NCBI RefSeq assembly: GCF_005870085.1 | Contig: NZ_SZNM01000020.1 | Coordinates: 1 to 64,000, forward strand | DNA: 64,000 bases | Reading direction: 5' to 3' | Origin: Aquibacillus sediminis | GTDB taxonomy: Bacteria > Bacillota > Bacilli > Bacillales > Amphibacillaceae | Shown: piece after piece, positions 43,514-51,032 of the stretch | How positions within the stretch are numbered: the stretch's first letter is position 1 | Layout: every line of letters starts with the position of its first letter | Program-made: the position numbers and the translations under genes | The notes under the pieces: generated by a model | Databases searched by the model: none | What the model was told of the DNA's origin: nothing | The model's input: only the letters and a program-made list of their open reading frames with translations

Positions 43514-43982
43514 GCTGTATTATGTGCAGTAAATTCACTAGCTATATTTACACAGATTGAAAAGAGTGCTATGAGGTCGCTGCGGCAAAATACTCCGCTT
43601 TCCATGGGCACGGCCTCAGCTAACTTGGTAAAGAAAACCACTTTACCAAGTGGATCTTCAGCTCGCGCTATTCCCATAGGAGTCTCCGTATTTTGCCTTC
43701 GCTGGGATAAGTTCTCTGATTAGTGGTAAATGTATATACGCAATAAAATTCAAAAATATATTTGATATTTATTAATCAATGCTCTATAAAACTTCAAATC
43801 ACTAAATAAGCGGAGGAAATACACGGAGACTCCCGTGGGACTAGTGGCATCGGTGAGACCCCGCAGTGAGGTACGAACGAGGAGGCTCACCAGCCCCCCA
43901 CAGGAAAGCGTAGTGTATTTCCGCAGCGACTATTAGCACTCACTTTATAAAGGACATAAGAGATAATTGCACAAAATACAGC
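43514..43982. repeat. R1 composite element, copy III (469 bp)
   Basis: Outer ends GCTGTATTATGTGCAGTAA and TTGCACAAAATACAGC. The inner modules are 43574-43705 (GCTGCGGCAAAATACTCC...GTATTTTGCCTTCGC) and 43812-43929 (GGAGGAAATACACGGAG...GTGTATTTCCGCAGCG). The first is the reverse complement of the second module of copy I, minus the 57-nt insert. Confidence 0.75.
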
Positions 43983-44084
43983 TTGTGCAACAACAATTTT
44001 TAAAAGGGTCTTTCGTTATGTGGATTGGGATTGCTAGACACTGGAAATAACAAACTTTAAAATAAAAACAAAGGGGTGAGAGAA

Positions 44085-44291
44085 ATGAGTGAAAAAGTTA
44101 AAATTAAAGTAAACGATAATGGCTCTCTTCGTGTATCAGGTGATGTTGAATTAGTTGATAAAGAGGGGAATGTGTTTGAGACAAAGCCATCCTTTTCCTT
44201 ATGTCGTTGCGGGGCGTCAGGAAATAAGCCATTCTGTGATGGAACACATAAGAAGATAGGATTTGAGAGTCAACCGAGAGCAGACAAATAA
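44085..44291 (+). CDS. CDGSH iron-sulfur domain protein
   Basis: A 68-residue protein with the C-x-C-x2-(S/T)-x3-P-x-C-D-G-x-(S/T/A)-H motif, here CRCGASGNKPFCDGTH, binding a [2Fe-2S] cluster through three Cys and one His. Likely a small electron-transfer or cluster-transfer protein. ATG 44085 is 8 bases after GGGG; the GTG at 44076 overlaps that site. A terminator follows. Confidence 0.92.
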   Translation: MSEKVKIKVNDNGSLRVSGDVELVDKEGNVFETKPSFSLCRCGASGNKPFCDGTHKKIGFESQPRADK

Positions 44292-44303
44292 ACAGAAATA
44301 GGC

Positions 44304-44342
44304 AAAAGGAGCGATGTTTGGCATAAACATCGCTCCTTTTAA
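44304..44342 (+). terminator. Terminator after the CDGSH gene
   Basis: AAAAGGAGCGATGTTT (44304-44319) pairs with its exact inverse at 44325-44340 across a 5-base loop. Confidence 0.85.
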
Positions 44343-44400
44343 ATAATAGTTGTTGAATGCATTTTTGTACATAAGAGTATTATTTATCCCGCGTTTAATT

Positions 44401-44540
44401 GGCAGTAAGGCCCCACTTTAATCTACGAAATTAAATCAAAAGAAGATAAGTGTGGAAGGGGGGGCAGGTCATCATTGTGGTACTAACAATCAGTGGGGTA
44501 AAAGAAAAATCCCACTGATTGAAGTATTACTTTATTATTG
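44401..44540 (+). mobile_element. IS200/IS605-like 3'-end relic (copy B)
   Basis: CAATCAGTGGG (44487-44497) pairs with CCCACTGATTG (44511-44521), followed by AAGTATTACTTTAT. Upstream, CCCCACTT pairs imperfectly with AAGTGTGG. The second hairpin and its 3' flank match copy A (ACTAACAATCAGTGGGG, then CACTGATTGAAGT). No transposase gene is adjacent. It fills most of the gap before the EamA gene. Confidence 0.45.
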
Positions 44541-44589
44541 CTATTACAAAAGATCTGTTTGGTAAGATGATTGGTAGGAGGAGTGTAAA

Positions 44590-45504
44590 ATGGGAAGGAA
44601 GCTAGCATTAGCATATATAGCAATGGGGGCTTCGCTCTGGGGGATTATTGGTATATTTGTTACTTATTTATATGAACTAGGTTTTACACCAATACAAGTT
44701 GTCGCAGTTCGTACGATGACAGCTGCTTTGTTTCTAATCTTAGTGGTTTTATATAAAAACCGCTCCCTTTTCAAGATATCTTTCAAGGATAGTCACTATT
44801 TTGTTGGGACGGGCGTTATTAGTATTGCCTTGTTCAATTGGTGTTTATTTCGTGCAATGGAAGAAACCTCGATATCAATCGCTTCTGTTTTATTATATAC
44901 CGCACCCGTGTTTGTTGCGGTAATCGCGAGGTTTATATTCAAAGAATGGTTTACTAGTAGAAAGGTAGTGGCTTTAGTGACTACCTTTATTGGTTGTGTT
45001 TTAGTGATTGGTGTTTTTCCTTCGATGGATGAGACGGTGTCACTGTATGGCATCATTTTAGGGTTAGGAGCAGGCTTTTTTTATGCATTGTACAGTATTT
45101 TTGGGAAACTGGCTTTAAGGAAATATGATACGTTAACGGTAACGGTTTATACCTTTATTTTTGCTGCTTGTGCTGTTACTCCATTTAGTGGGGTGTGGAG
45201 GGCGTTCCCGTTATTTATAAATATCAAGTCGTGGCTTTTTATAATAGGTCTTGGCTTTCTTTCTACGACATTAGCCTTTCTGTTTTATACCGCAGGATTA
45301 AAACAAATAGAATCTAGTCAGGCCTCCATTATTGCGACAATCGAGCCGGTTGTTGCATGTATAACAAGCTTTCTTATTTTTCAAGAAAGGTTAATCGTTT
45401 GGCAGTATCTAGGGGTTGTAATGGTATTAGCAGCAGTTATTATTGTTCAGGATAATCGGACAAATAAGCAACGGCTACTTTCAAGAGGTTCAACGATCAG
45501 TTAA
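44590..45504 (+). CDS. EamA/DMT-family transporter
   Basis: A 304-residue drug/metabolite-superfamily protein with ten hydrophobic helices made of two EamA repeats, starting MGRKLALAYIAMGASLWGIIG and again near YGIILGLGAGFFYALYSIFG. The substrate is probably an amino acid or metabolite but cannot be assigned. AGGAGG lies before the ATG. It is a single gene with a shared terminator on its 3' side. Confidence 0.88.
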   Translation: MGRKLALAYIAMGASLWGIIGIFVTYLYELGFTPIQVVAVRTMTAALFLILVVLYKNRSLFKISFKDSHYFVGTGVISIALFNWCLFRAMEETSISIASVLLYTAPVFVAVIARFIFKEWFTSRKVVALVTTFIGCVLVIGVFPSMDETVSLYGIILGLGAGFFYALYSIFGKLALRKYDTLTVTVYTFIFAACAVTPFSGVWRAFPLFINIKSWLFIIGLGFLSTTLAFLFYTAGLKQIESSQASIIATIEPVVACITSFLIFQERLIVWQYLGVVMVLAAVIIVQDNRTNKQRLLSRGSTIS

Positions 45505-45506
45505 GT

Positions 45507-45556
45507 AAATGAGGCTGTTCCATAAGCTATATCTTATGGAACGGCCTCATTTTTAG
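45507..45556. terminator. Bidirectional terminator overlapping the antiporter stop
   Basis: ATGAGGC-T-GTTCCATAAG pairs with CTTATGGAAC-G-GCCTCAT across a 6-base loop, with A's before and T's after. The right arm contains the stop codon of the minus-strand antiporter gene. Confidence 0.8.
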
Positions 45557-47021
45557 ATTGTTGAGCTGTCTGGTGTGTAAAGATGGAATGGACTTTTTTT
45601 CGTTTTATTTTGGGTGTTAACACATAAATAATGTCATCTTGTTTTAATGTTGTATCCCCAGATGGTGTAAGGACTTTTTCGTTACGGATAATAGCAGTAA
45701 TTAATGTATGTTTAGGAAGTTGAATATTGGTTAGGGTTTTATTAATGACATCTGACTTTTCTTTGATATGAATTTCAATTATCTCAGAAGTGGTTTTCCC
45801 CATGGAGACTAATTCTAAAGAATGTGTAGGTTGAATTTTTTCTCCATTTGAAAGCCTCAATATATTAGCTAATGGTGAAATCGAAGCGCCTTGAATAAGA
45901 GCAGAGGTCAAGACAACGAAAAAGACAACATTGAATAATAGTTGGCTATTTTCAAGGTTTGCGATCATTGGGTAAGTAGCCAACACGATTGGTACAGCCC
46001 CTTTTAACCCAGCACATGAAAGGAAAAGTTTTTCTTTCAAAGAAAAATTCATCTTAATAGTACTTAAGAATACACCTAATGGTCTTGCTACAAGCATTAG
46101 AAGTAAGGATAGAATGACGCCTTGCCAGAAGATATCTACTAATTGGTTCGGAAATACTAATAGACCTAATAGAATAAACATTAGAATCTGCATCATCCAT
46201 GCAAAGCCTTCATTAAAACGGAAAATGGAATGACGATAGGTTAAATCTGCATTTCCGACGAATACTGCCATTACATAGACAGCAAGGAAACCACTTCCTT
46301 GAAAAAGCGCTGTTATGCTGAATGTGAAAATGGCGAAAGCAAGTGCCATAATAGGATATAATCCTGACGAATCCAAATTAATTTTATTTATACCCCAAAC
46401 GGTCAATTTCCCCATACAAAATCCAATCGCAATACCTAACCCCATTTGCCAAAAGAAGTGTAATGAAATAGCCCATATGTTTGTTGTTGGACTTTGGATT
46501 AGTGAAATAAACGATATGGTTAAAAACACGGCCATTGGATCGTTTGTCCCTGATTCTGCTTCTAATGTTGCGGCTAATCTTTGTTTAATATTTTTGTTCC
46601 CAATAACGGCGAATACTGCTGCTGCATCTGTTGATCCAACAATTGCACCGAATAACAGTCCCTCAAGCCAGGAAACACCCAAAATATATTTAGCAAAAAC
46701 ACCTATTGTTGCGGTTGTGATCAATACACCAGCGGTAGCTAACGATAAGGATGGTTTTATGACGCCTTTTAAAGGCTCCCACTTTGTTTGCATCCCACCT
46801 TCAAATAAAATAACAATTAAAGCCAATATTCCAAATAATTGAGTAAGTGGTGCATTGTCATAGTAAATAAATTGTGAAAGGATCATGCCTACAATGATAT
46901 AAAAAACGAGGGAAGGTAGTCCTAAACGTGAGGAGAATTTTGTCGTAAGTACACCGACGATTAATAGTATGGAAACTAATAGTATCGAGCTATTGATTGT
47001 GTTTGCTATGTCAGCAATCAT
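45534..47021 (-). CDS. Potassium/proton antiporter, NhaP2/CvrA type
   Basis: A 495-residue CPA1 antiporter with about 12-13 membrane helices, including the acidic transport motif in GAIVGSTDAAAVFAVIG and ESGTNDPMAVFLT. The C-terminal 90 residues form a TrkA-C (RCK-C) regulatory domain. Such domains can bind c-di-AMP, the product of CdaA in this window, but that is not established for this protein. ATG 47021 was preferred; the GTG at 47030 overlaps the AAGGTGG site. A role in K+ or Na+ efflux fits a halotolerant cell. Confidence 0.9.
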   Translation of the reverse strand: MIADIANTINSSILLVSILLIVGVLTTKFSSRLGLPSLVFYIIVGMILSQFIYYDNAPLTQLFGILALIVILFEGGMQTKWEPLKGVIKPSLSLATAGVLITTATIGVFAKYILGVSWLEGLLFGAIVGSTDAAAVFAVIGNKNIKQRLAATLEAESGTNDPMAVFLTISFISLIQSPTTNIWAISLHFFWQMGLGIAIGFCMGKLTVWGINKINLDSSGLYPIMALAFAIFTFSITALFQGSGFLAVYVMAVFVGNADLTYRHSIFRFNEGFAWMMQILMFILLGLLVFPNQLVDIFWQGVILSLLLMLVARPLGVFLSTIKMNFSLKEKLFLSCAGLKGAVPIVLATYPMIANLENSQLLFNVVFFVVLTSALIQGASISPLANILRLSNGEKIQPTHSLELVSMGKTTSEIIEIHIKEKSDVINKTLTNIQLPKHTLITAIIRNEKVLTPSGDTTLKQDDIIYVLTPKIKRKKVHSIFTHQTAQQSKNEAVP

Positions 47022-47251
47022 AAATCCCACCTTTTTTGAATGTATTTATTATTAATTTATGAAACCATAATTTTAAATAGTAGCAATATTCGTGCTCATA
47101 TTTTAGTATACCAAACTTTAATCTTTGAGTATAACAAATAACTTCTCGATCGTGGCAAGGTGGATAATTTTTTAAAAAAATAATTTATTGCACACTCCCC
47201 ATCGTAATCGTAATGTTAACGGATTCACTGGGGGGCTGTGTTTAAATAGTT

Positions 47252-47268
47252 TGTTAGATTTTCTCACA
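47252..47268 (+). promoter_or_regulatory. GlnR/TnrA-type box, upstream site of amtB
   Basis: TGTTAGATTTTCTCACA fits TGTNAN7TNACA at every fixed position. Its centre (47260) is about 50 bp before the start of transcription predicted from a -10 TAAATT at 47298-47303. TnrA activates nrgAB of Bacillus subtilis from nearly the same distance. Confidence 0.7.
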
Positions 47269-47319
47269 AGTTAATTGTTTGAAAATTCAGCCGCTGATAA
47301 ATTGTTAATTAACAAGAGA

Positions 47320-47336
47320 TGTTAACACAATTTACA
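47320..47336 (+). promoter_or_regulatory. GlnR/TnrA-type box, downstream site of amtB
   Basis: TGTTAACACAATTTACA fits TGTNAN7TNACA at every fixed position. It lies after the predicted transcription start and 18 bases before the amtB ATG, where a bound regulator would repress. Confidence 0.65.
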
Positions 47337-47354
47337 CAAAAGGGGAGAAAGATT

Positions 47355-48623
47355 ATGGAACAAGTTTTAATGGATAATTTATGGGTCATCATCGGTACTT
47401 TTTTAGTCTTATTAATGCAGGGGGGATTTATATTACTTGAGGCAGGTTCAACAAGAATGAAGAATGCTGGACATATTGCTGGTAAAACGATCTTCACAGT
47501 TGGAATTGGTTCATTGGTTTTCTGGGCCGTAGGTTGGGGATTTATTTACGGTGAAGGTAACGGTTTTATTGGATTAACTGATTTCTTCTTTGGGGATTCA
47601 TCGTTTAGTGGTGAAGGATTATCACCAGCTGTAGATTTTATGTTTCAAATGATGTTTGCTTTAATTGCTTTAACAATTGCATTTGGTGGCTTTGCTGAAC
47701 GTGCGAAATTATCTGCTTATGTTATTTTTGCAGTATTATTCTCAGCTTTCATTTATCCGGTCGTGGCACACTGGATTTGGGGTAGTGGTTGGTTAGCCGA
47801 TCACGGGAAACAAGACTTTGCGGGTTCAACCGTTGTTCACTTAACAGGTGCAATGGCGGCACTTGCTGCAACGATTATTTTGAAACCACGTATTGGCAAA
47901 TATAACAAAGACGGTTCATCCAATGATTTAGCAGGTCACAACCAAGTATATACTGCGCTAGGTGTATTGCTTCTATGGGTAGGTTGGTTTGGATTTAACG
48001 GAGGAAGTACATTTGAAGTTGCAGATGCATTCTTTGGTTTTGCAATCCTTAATACACAATTAGCTGCTGCTGCTGGTGCTGTTGCTGCCATGTTTGTTGC
48101 TTGGGCATTAACAGGTAAAGCAGATGTTCCTACAACATTAAATGGTGCATTAGCTGGTTTAGTTGCTATTACAGCTCCTGCTGGGTTTGTTGAACCATGG
48201 GCTGCAGTTGTTATTGGTATTATTGGTGGGATCATTGTCGTGTACAGTATGAAGCTATTTGATAAAGCTAAAATTGATGATCCGATTTTTGCCCTATCTG
48301 TTCACGGTACAGTTGGTGTGTGGGGGACAATTGCGAACGGACTATTCGCTGTTCCTGCTTATTCTGTTGAGATTGGATGGGGGCTACCAGGACTATTCTA
48401 TGGTGGTGGCTTTACGCAACTAGGTGTTCAAATCATGGGTGTTGTAGCTAGTGGTGTTTATGCATTTGTTGTTTCCTTTATTATTTTGAAAGTAATGGAT
48501 AAAGTGATGGGTGGTCTTCGAGTTACGGAAGAAGAAGAGATTGTTGGCCTTGATTTAAGTGAACACGGTAGTTATGGTTACCCTGAGAATATCCCTCATC
48601 CAGATGACAGGAAAGGTGCTTAA
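47355..48623 (+). CDS. amtB: Ammonium transporter AmtB/NrgA
   Basis: A 422-residue Amt channel with 11 membrane helices. It has MQGGFILLEAGSTRMKNAGH near the N-terminus, the pore histidines in VVHLTGAMAAL and FALSVHGTVGVWG, and the DDPIFALSVHGTVG signature. It imports ammonium when nitrogen is scarce. ATG 47355 follows AGGGGAG by 7 bases. No PII (glnK/nrgB) gene follows as it does in Bacillus subtilis; instead a GlnD-like nucleotidyltransferase gene does. Two perfect GlnR/TnrA boxes precede it. Confidence 0.95.
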   Translation: MEQVLMDNLWVIIGTFLVLLMQGGFILLEAGSTRMKNAGHIAGKTIFTVGIGSLVFWAVGWGFIYGEGNGFIGLTDFFFGDSSFSGEGLSPAVDFMFQMMFALIALTIAFGGFAERAKLSAYVIFAVLFSAFIYPVVAHWIWGSGWLADHGKQDFAGSTVVHLTGAMAALAATIILKPRIGKYNKDGSSNDLAGHNQVYTALGVLLLWVGWFGFNGGSTFEVADAFFGFAILNTQLAAAAGAVAAMFVAWALTGKADVPTTLNGALAGLVAITAPAGFVEPWAAVVIGIIGGIIVVYSMKLFDKAKIDDPIFALSVHGTVGVWGTIANGLFAVPAYSVEIGWGLPGLFYGGGFTQLGVQIMGVVASGVYAFVVSFIILKVMDKVMGGLRVTEEEEIVGLDLSEHGSYGYPENIPHPDDRKGA

Positions 48624-48666
48624 ACTAGATAGAAGGAAGTCGAGACGAGATAAAGGGTCTGATCAG

Positions 48667-49641
48667 GTGATGGAAAGTTATACAGAAATAAAAAAATGGC
48701 GATGGATACAGATGTCAAAAGTAGCTTCTGACCATGAGCAATTAAATAAACTTCATGATCACATCATCAGAGAGACAGTGCATGTTGCAATGAAGAAGGT
48801 TTGTGCTGAGTGGGGGAGCCCTCCCGCTCCCTTTGCTTTCTTTTTAATGGGTAGTGGTGGTCGATTTGAACAATCGATTTGGAGTGATCAAGATCATGGG
48901 ATTATTTATGATGGTAATGACGACGAGTGTCAGTCCTATTTTTTAGAACTGGGAAAAGAAATAACACATGGCCTTGCGGTGGTTGATTATGAATTGTGCG
49001 ACGGGTATGTCATGGCATCTTATCCGCTCTGGTGTCAATCGATCAGTTCATGGCAACAACAAATCAAACAATGGCTTCAAGAAGCGCGGTGGGAGTCACT
49101 CCGCCATTTTTCTACATTTTTTGATTCGCGTGTAGTAATTGGAAGGGAAGCGTATCTAAAAACGCTAAAGGAAACAGCGTTTAGTCTGTTAAAATCTCAA
49201 CCTCACTTATATATCCGTTTAGTGGAGAATGTAGCGTTTATACAAAAAGGTATTGGTGTCTTTGGTCAACTACTTCCAGAGACAAGAGGGGAACAAGCGG
49301 GAACAATTAAACTAAAGCAAACAACCTTTTTTCCATATGTTAATGCACTAAGATTACTAGCTTTAAAGAATGATGTGTTCTTACCTTCCACCCTATCGAG
49401 ATTTAAGCTGTTAGAAAACAATTATCCTACTATAGGAAGGTATCGACCGTATTTTCAAGAGCTGCTGGATTTTCGTCTTCGTTTTTGTAAGCATGCAAGA
49501 AGTTATAAACAGGTGCATGTTGTACACAAACATGCTCTATCAAAAGAGGGTAGACAACAGCTTAAAGTATTAATGAAAAATGGATATAGCCTTTTTTCTG
49601 AAACTAAATCTATTGTCGAAAAAGAGTGTTCCTTATGGTAA
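48667..49641 (+). CDS. DUF294 GlnD-like nucleotidyltransferase
   Basis: A 324-residue cytosolic protein. The N-terminal half has the nucleotidyltransferase motif GSGGRFEQSIWSDQDHG (G-S-x-G-R...D-x-D), as in the uridylyltransferase domain of GlnD. The C-terminal half is the DUF294_C helical part with R-x-R-C-like residues. It lacks the HD and ACT domains of GlnD. Substrate unknown. Start GTG 48667 is 9 bases from AAAGGG; ATG 48670 is an alternative. It follows amtB by 43 bases and overlaps the exonuclease gene, so all three are probably co-transcribed under nitrogen control. Confidence 0.82.
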   Translation: MMESYTEIKKWRWIQMSKVASDHEQLNKLHDHIIRETVHVAMKKVCAEWGSPPAPFAFFLMGSGGRFEQSIWSDQDHGIIYDGNDDECQSYFLELGKEITHGLAVVDYELCDGYVMASYPLWCQSISSWQQQIKQWLQEARWESLRHFSTFFDSRVVIGREAYLKTLKETAFSLLKSQPHLYIRLVENVAFIQKGIGVFGQLLPETRGEQAGTIKLKQTTFFPYVNALRLLALKNDVFLPSTLSRFKLLENNYPTIGRYRPYFQELLDFRLRFCKHARSYKQVHVVHKHALSKEGRQQLKVLMKNGYSLFSETKSIVEKECSLW

Positions 49642-50366
49642 TGAATCACATGTTTCAATTCGTGAAACAAGTATCAGGAAAGTTAAACGTGGGGCCGTAT
49701 TCGGGGACATCTGGTCAAACAGATCCTAATAAAGTAGCTTATTTGCGAAACTTACAAAGAGAATTAAAAAAGAAAGAAGTCTTGGAAATTCCTTTTCACC
49801 AATTAGAAGTGGTTGTATTTGATATGGAAACAACAGGTTTTTTTCCATACAAGGGGGACAAAATACTATCAATTGGTGCGGTTAAGGTGAAGGGTGAGCA
49901 ACTGCTAGAGGAGGAATCCTTTTATTCGATGATTCATCATGATAGCTCGTTATCGACAGAAATAAAGGGTTTAACTGGACTCACAAATGATCAATTAAAC
50001 GAGGCACCTCCTCTACAAGTTGTGCTAAGGGAGTTTTACCAATTTGTTAAAAGTGACCTATTAGTGGCTCATCACGCCGGTCATGAAAAGCAGTTTATGA
50101 AACATGCAACATGGATGTCGATGAAGACAGGGTTTCAACACCGAATTGTTGATACGTCATTTTTAATGAAGGTAATCAATCCTCAGACACAGTTGGTGAC
50201 ATTAGATTCGTGTTGTGATTACTATGGAATCACGATTGAAAAAAGACATCATGCCTTGCATGATGCAATCGCTACAGCTAAGTTGTGGACGGAATGTGTC
50301 CGGTCTATTCAAGGGTTAGGATTTGAGAACCTAAAAGACGTCTATACACAATTAGCTAAACTGTAG
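49635..50366 (+). CDS. DEDDh-family 3'-5' exonuclease (DnaQ/PolC-exo-like)
   Basis: A 243-residue protein with Exo I VVFDMETTGFFP (D-x-E), Exo II in LLVAHHAGHEKQFM and Exo III HHALHDAIATAKLW (H-x4-D). It resembles the proofreading domain of PolC but stands alone. In proteobacteria a DUF294 nucleotidyltransferase and a DnaQ-like exonuclease often lie together next to transporters; the same pair is seen here. The start is uncertain: ATG 49635 overlaps the previous gene by 7 bases; ATG 49641 or 49650 are alternatives. Confidence 0.85.
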   Translation: MVMNHMFQFVKQVSGKLNVGPYSGTSGQTDPNKVAYLRNLQRELKKKEVLEIPFHQLEVVVFDMETTGFFPYKGDKILSIGAVKVKGEQLLEEESFYSMIHHDSSLSTEIKGLTGLTNDQLNEAPPLQVVLREFYQFVKSDLLVAHHAGHEKQFMKHATWMSMKTGFQHRIVDTSFLMKVINPQTQLVTLDSCCDYYGITIEKRHHALHDAIATAKLWTECVRSIQGLGFENLKDVYTQLAKL

Positions 50367-50395
50367 CCGTATATGAGAAGAGGGGGGAGGGGGAG

Positions 50396-50647
50396 TTGAA
50401 CCATCAGAATATTCCTAATGATAGAGCCGCTTTCCCAATCAGTGCTGTAAAAGAATGGACAGAACTGTCCGCAAGACAAATTAGGTATTACGAGGAACAA
50501 GGATTGGTTCATCCAAAGAGAAGTGAAGGAAATCGGCGTGTCTATTCATTTAATGATATGAAACGGTTAAAAAAGGTGAAAGAATTAATTGATCAAGGGA
50601 TAAATATTGCTGGAATTAAAGCGATGTTGGAGGATGAGCAAAGGTAG
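50396..50647 (+). CDS. Short GlnR/TnrA-like MerR-family regulator
   Basis: An 83-residue protein that is almost only a MerR winged-helix domain. LSARQIRYYEEQGLVHPKRS and GNRRVYSF are nearly those of GlnR as I recall them, as is the LIDQGINIAGIK helix. GlnR (about 135) and TnrA (about 110) have a C-terminal tail that binds glutamine synthetase; it is absent here. The TTG start follows GGGGGAGGGGGAG. It lies in the amtB cluster, whose promoter has two GlnR/TnrA boxes, so it may control that cluster. Repeat R2 begins 30 bases after the stop, so truncation is possible. Confidence 0.8.
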   Translation: MNHQNIPNDRAAFPISAVKEWTELSARQIRYYEEQGLVHPKRSEGNRRVYSFNDMKRLKKVKELIDQGINIAGIKAMLEDEQR

Positions 50648-50675
50648 GTTATTGAATGGTTCTTAGTACGTAGTT

Positions 50676-50942
50676 GATAGAAACTCCGACGTAGAACAAG
50701 ATGAAAACTCAAGAAACGTGTACATTAGGGAGGGAAATCACCTCAAATATAGACGGAAACGAAATAAACGTGCACATCTAGCATAAAAGTTGATCCTATT
50801 GTGCATGAAAACTCAAGAAACGTGTACATTAGGAAGGAATAAGTTTGCCTCGAATATAGGCGGACACTAGTTAATTGTACACATCTAGCTTAAATTTCGG
50901 TGATTATGAGTAATTATTTTTGAGTTACGTCGGATTCTATCT
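50676..50942 (-). repeat. R2 MITE-like element, copy 2 (267 bp)
   Basis: Termini GATAGAAACTCCGACGTA and TACGTCGGATTCTATC are inverted repeats. Inside is a direct duplication of about 85 bp; both halves contain ACTCAAGAAACGTGTACATTA and an ATATAGRCGGAMAC block. It is the reverse complement of 32194-32404 apart from an internal deletion there. No gene lies in 50648-51032. Confidence 0.75.
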
Positions 50943-50979
50943 TTATTGTGACAAAAACAACAAGTAAAAAAGTAAGGTA

Positions 50980-51017
50980 AGAACAAAAACCAGTTCATCT
51001 AAACTGGTTTTTGTTCT
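50980..51017. terminator. Bidirectional terminator before glutamate dehydrogenase stop
   Basis: GAACAAAAACCAGTT (50981-50995) pairs with AACTGGTTTTTGTTC (51002-51016) across a 6-base loop. Confidence 0.8.
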
Positions 51018-51032
51018 GTCTTTAAGCGCCCG

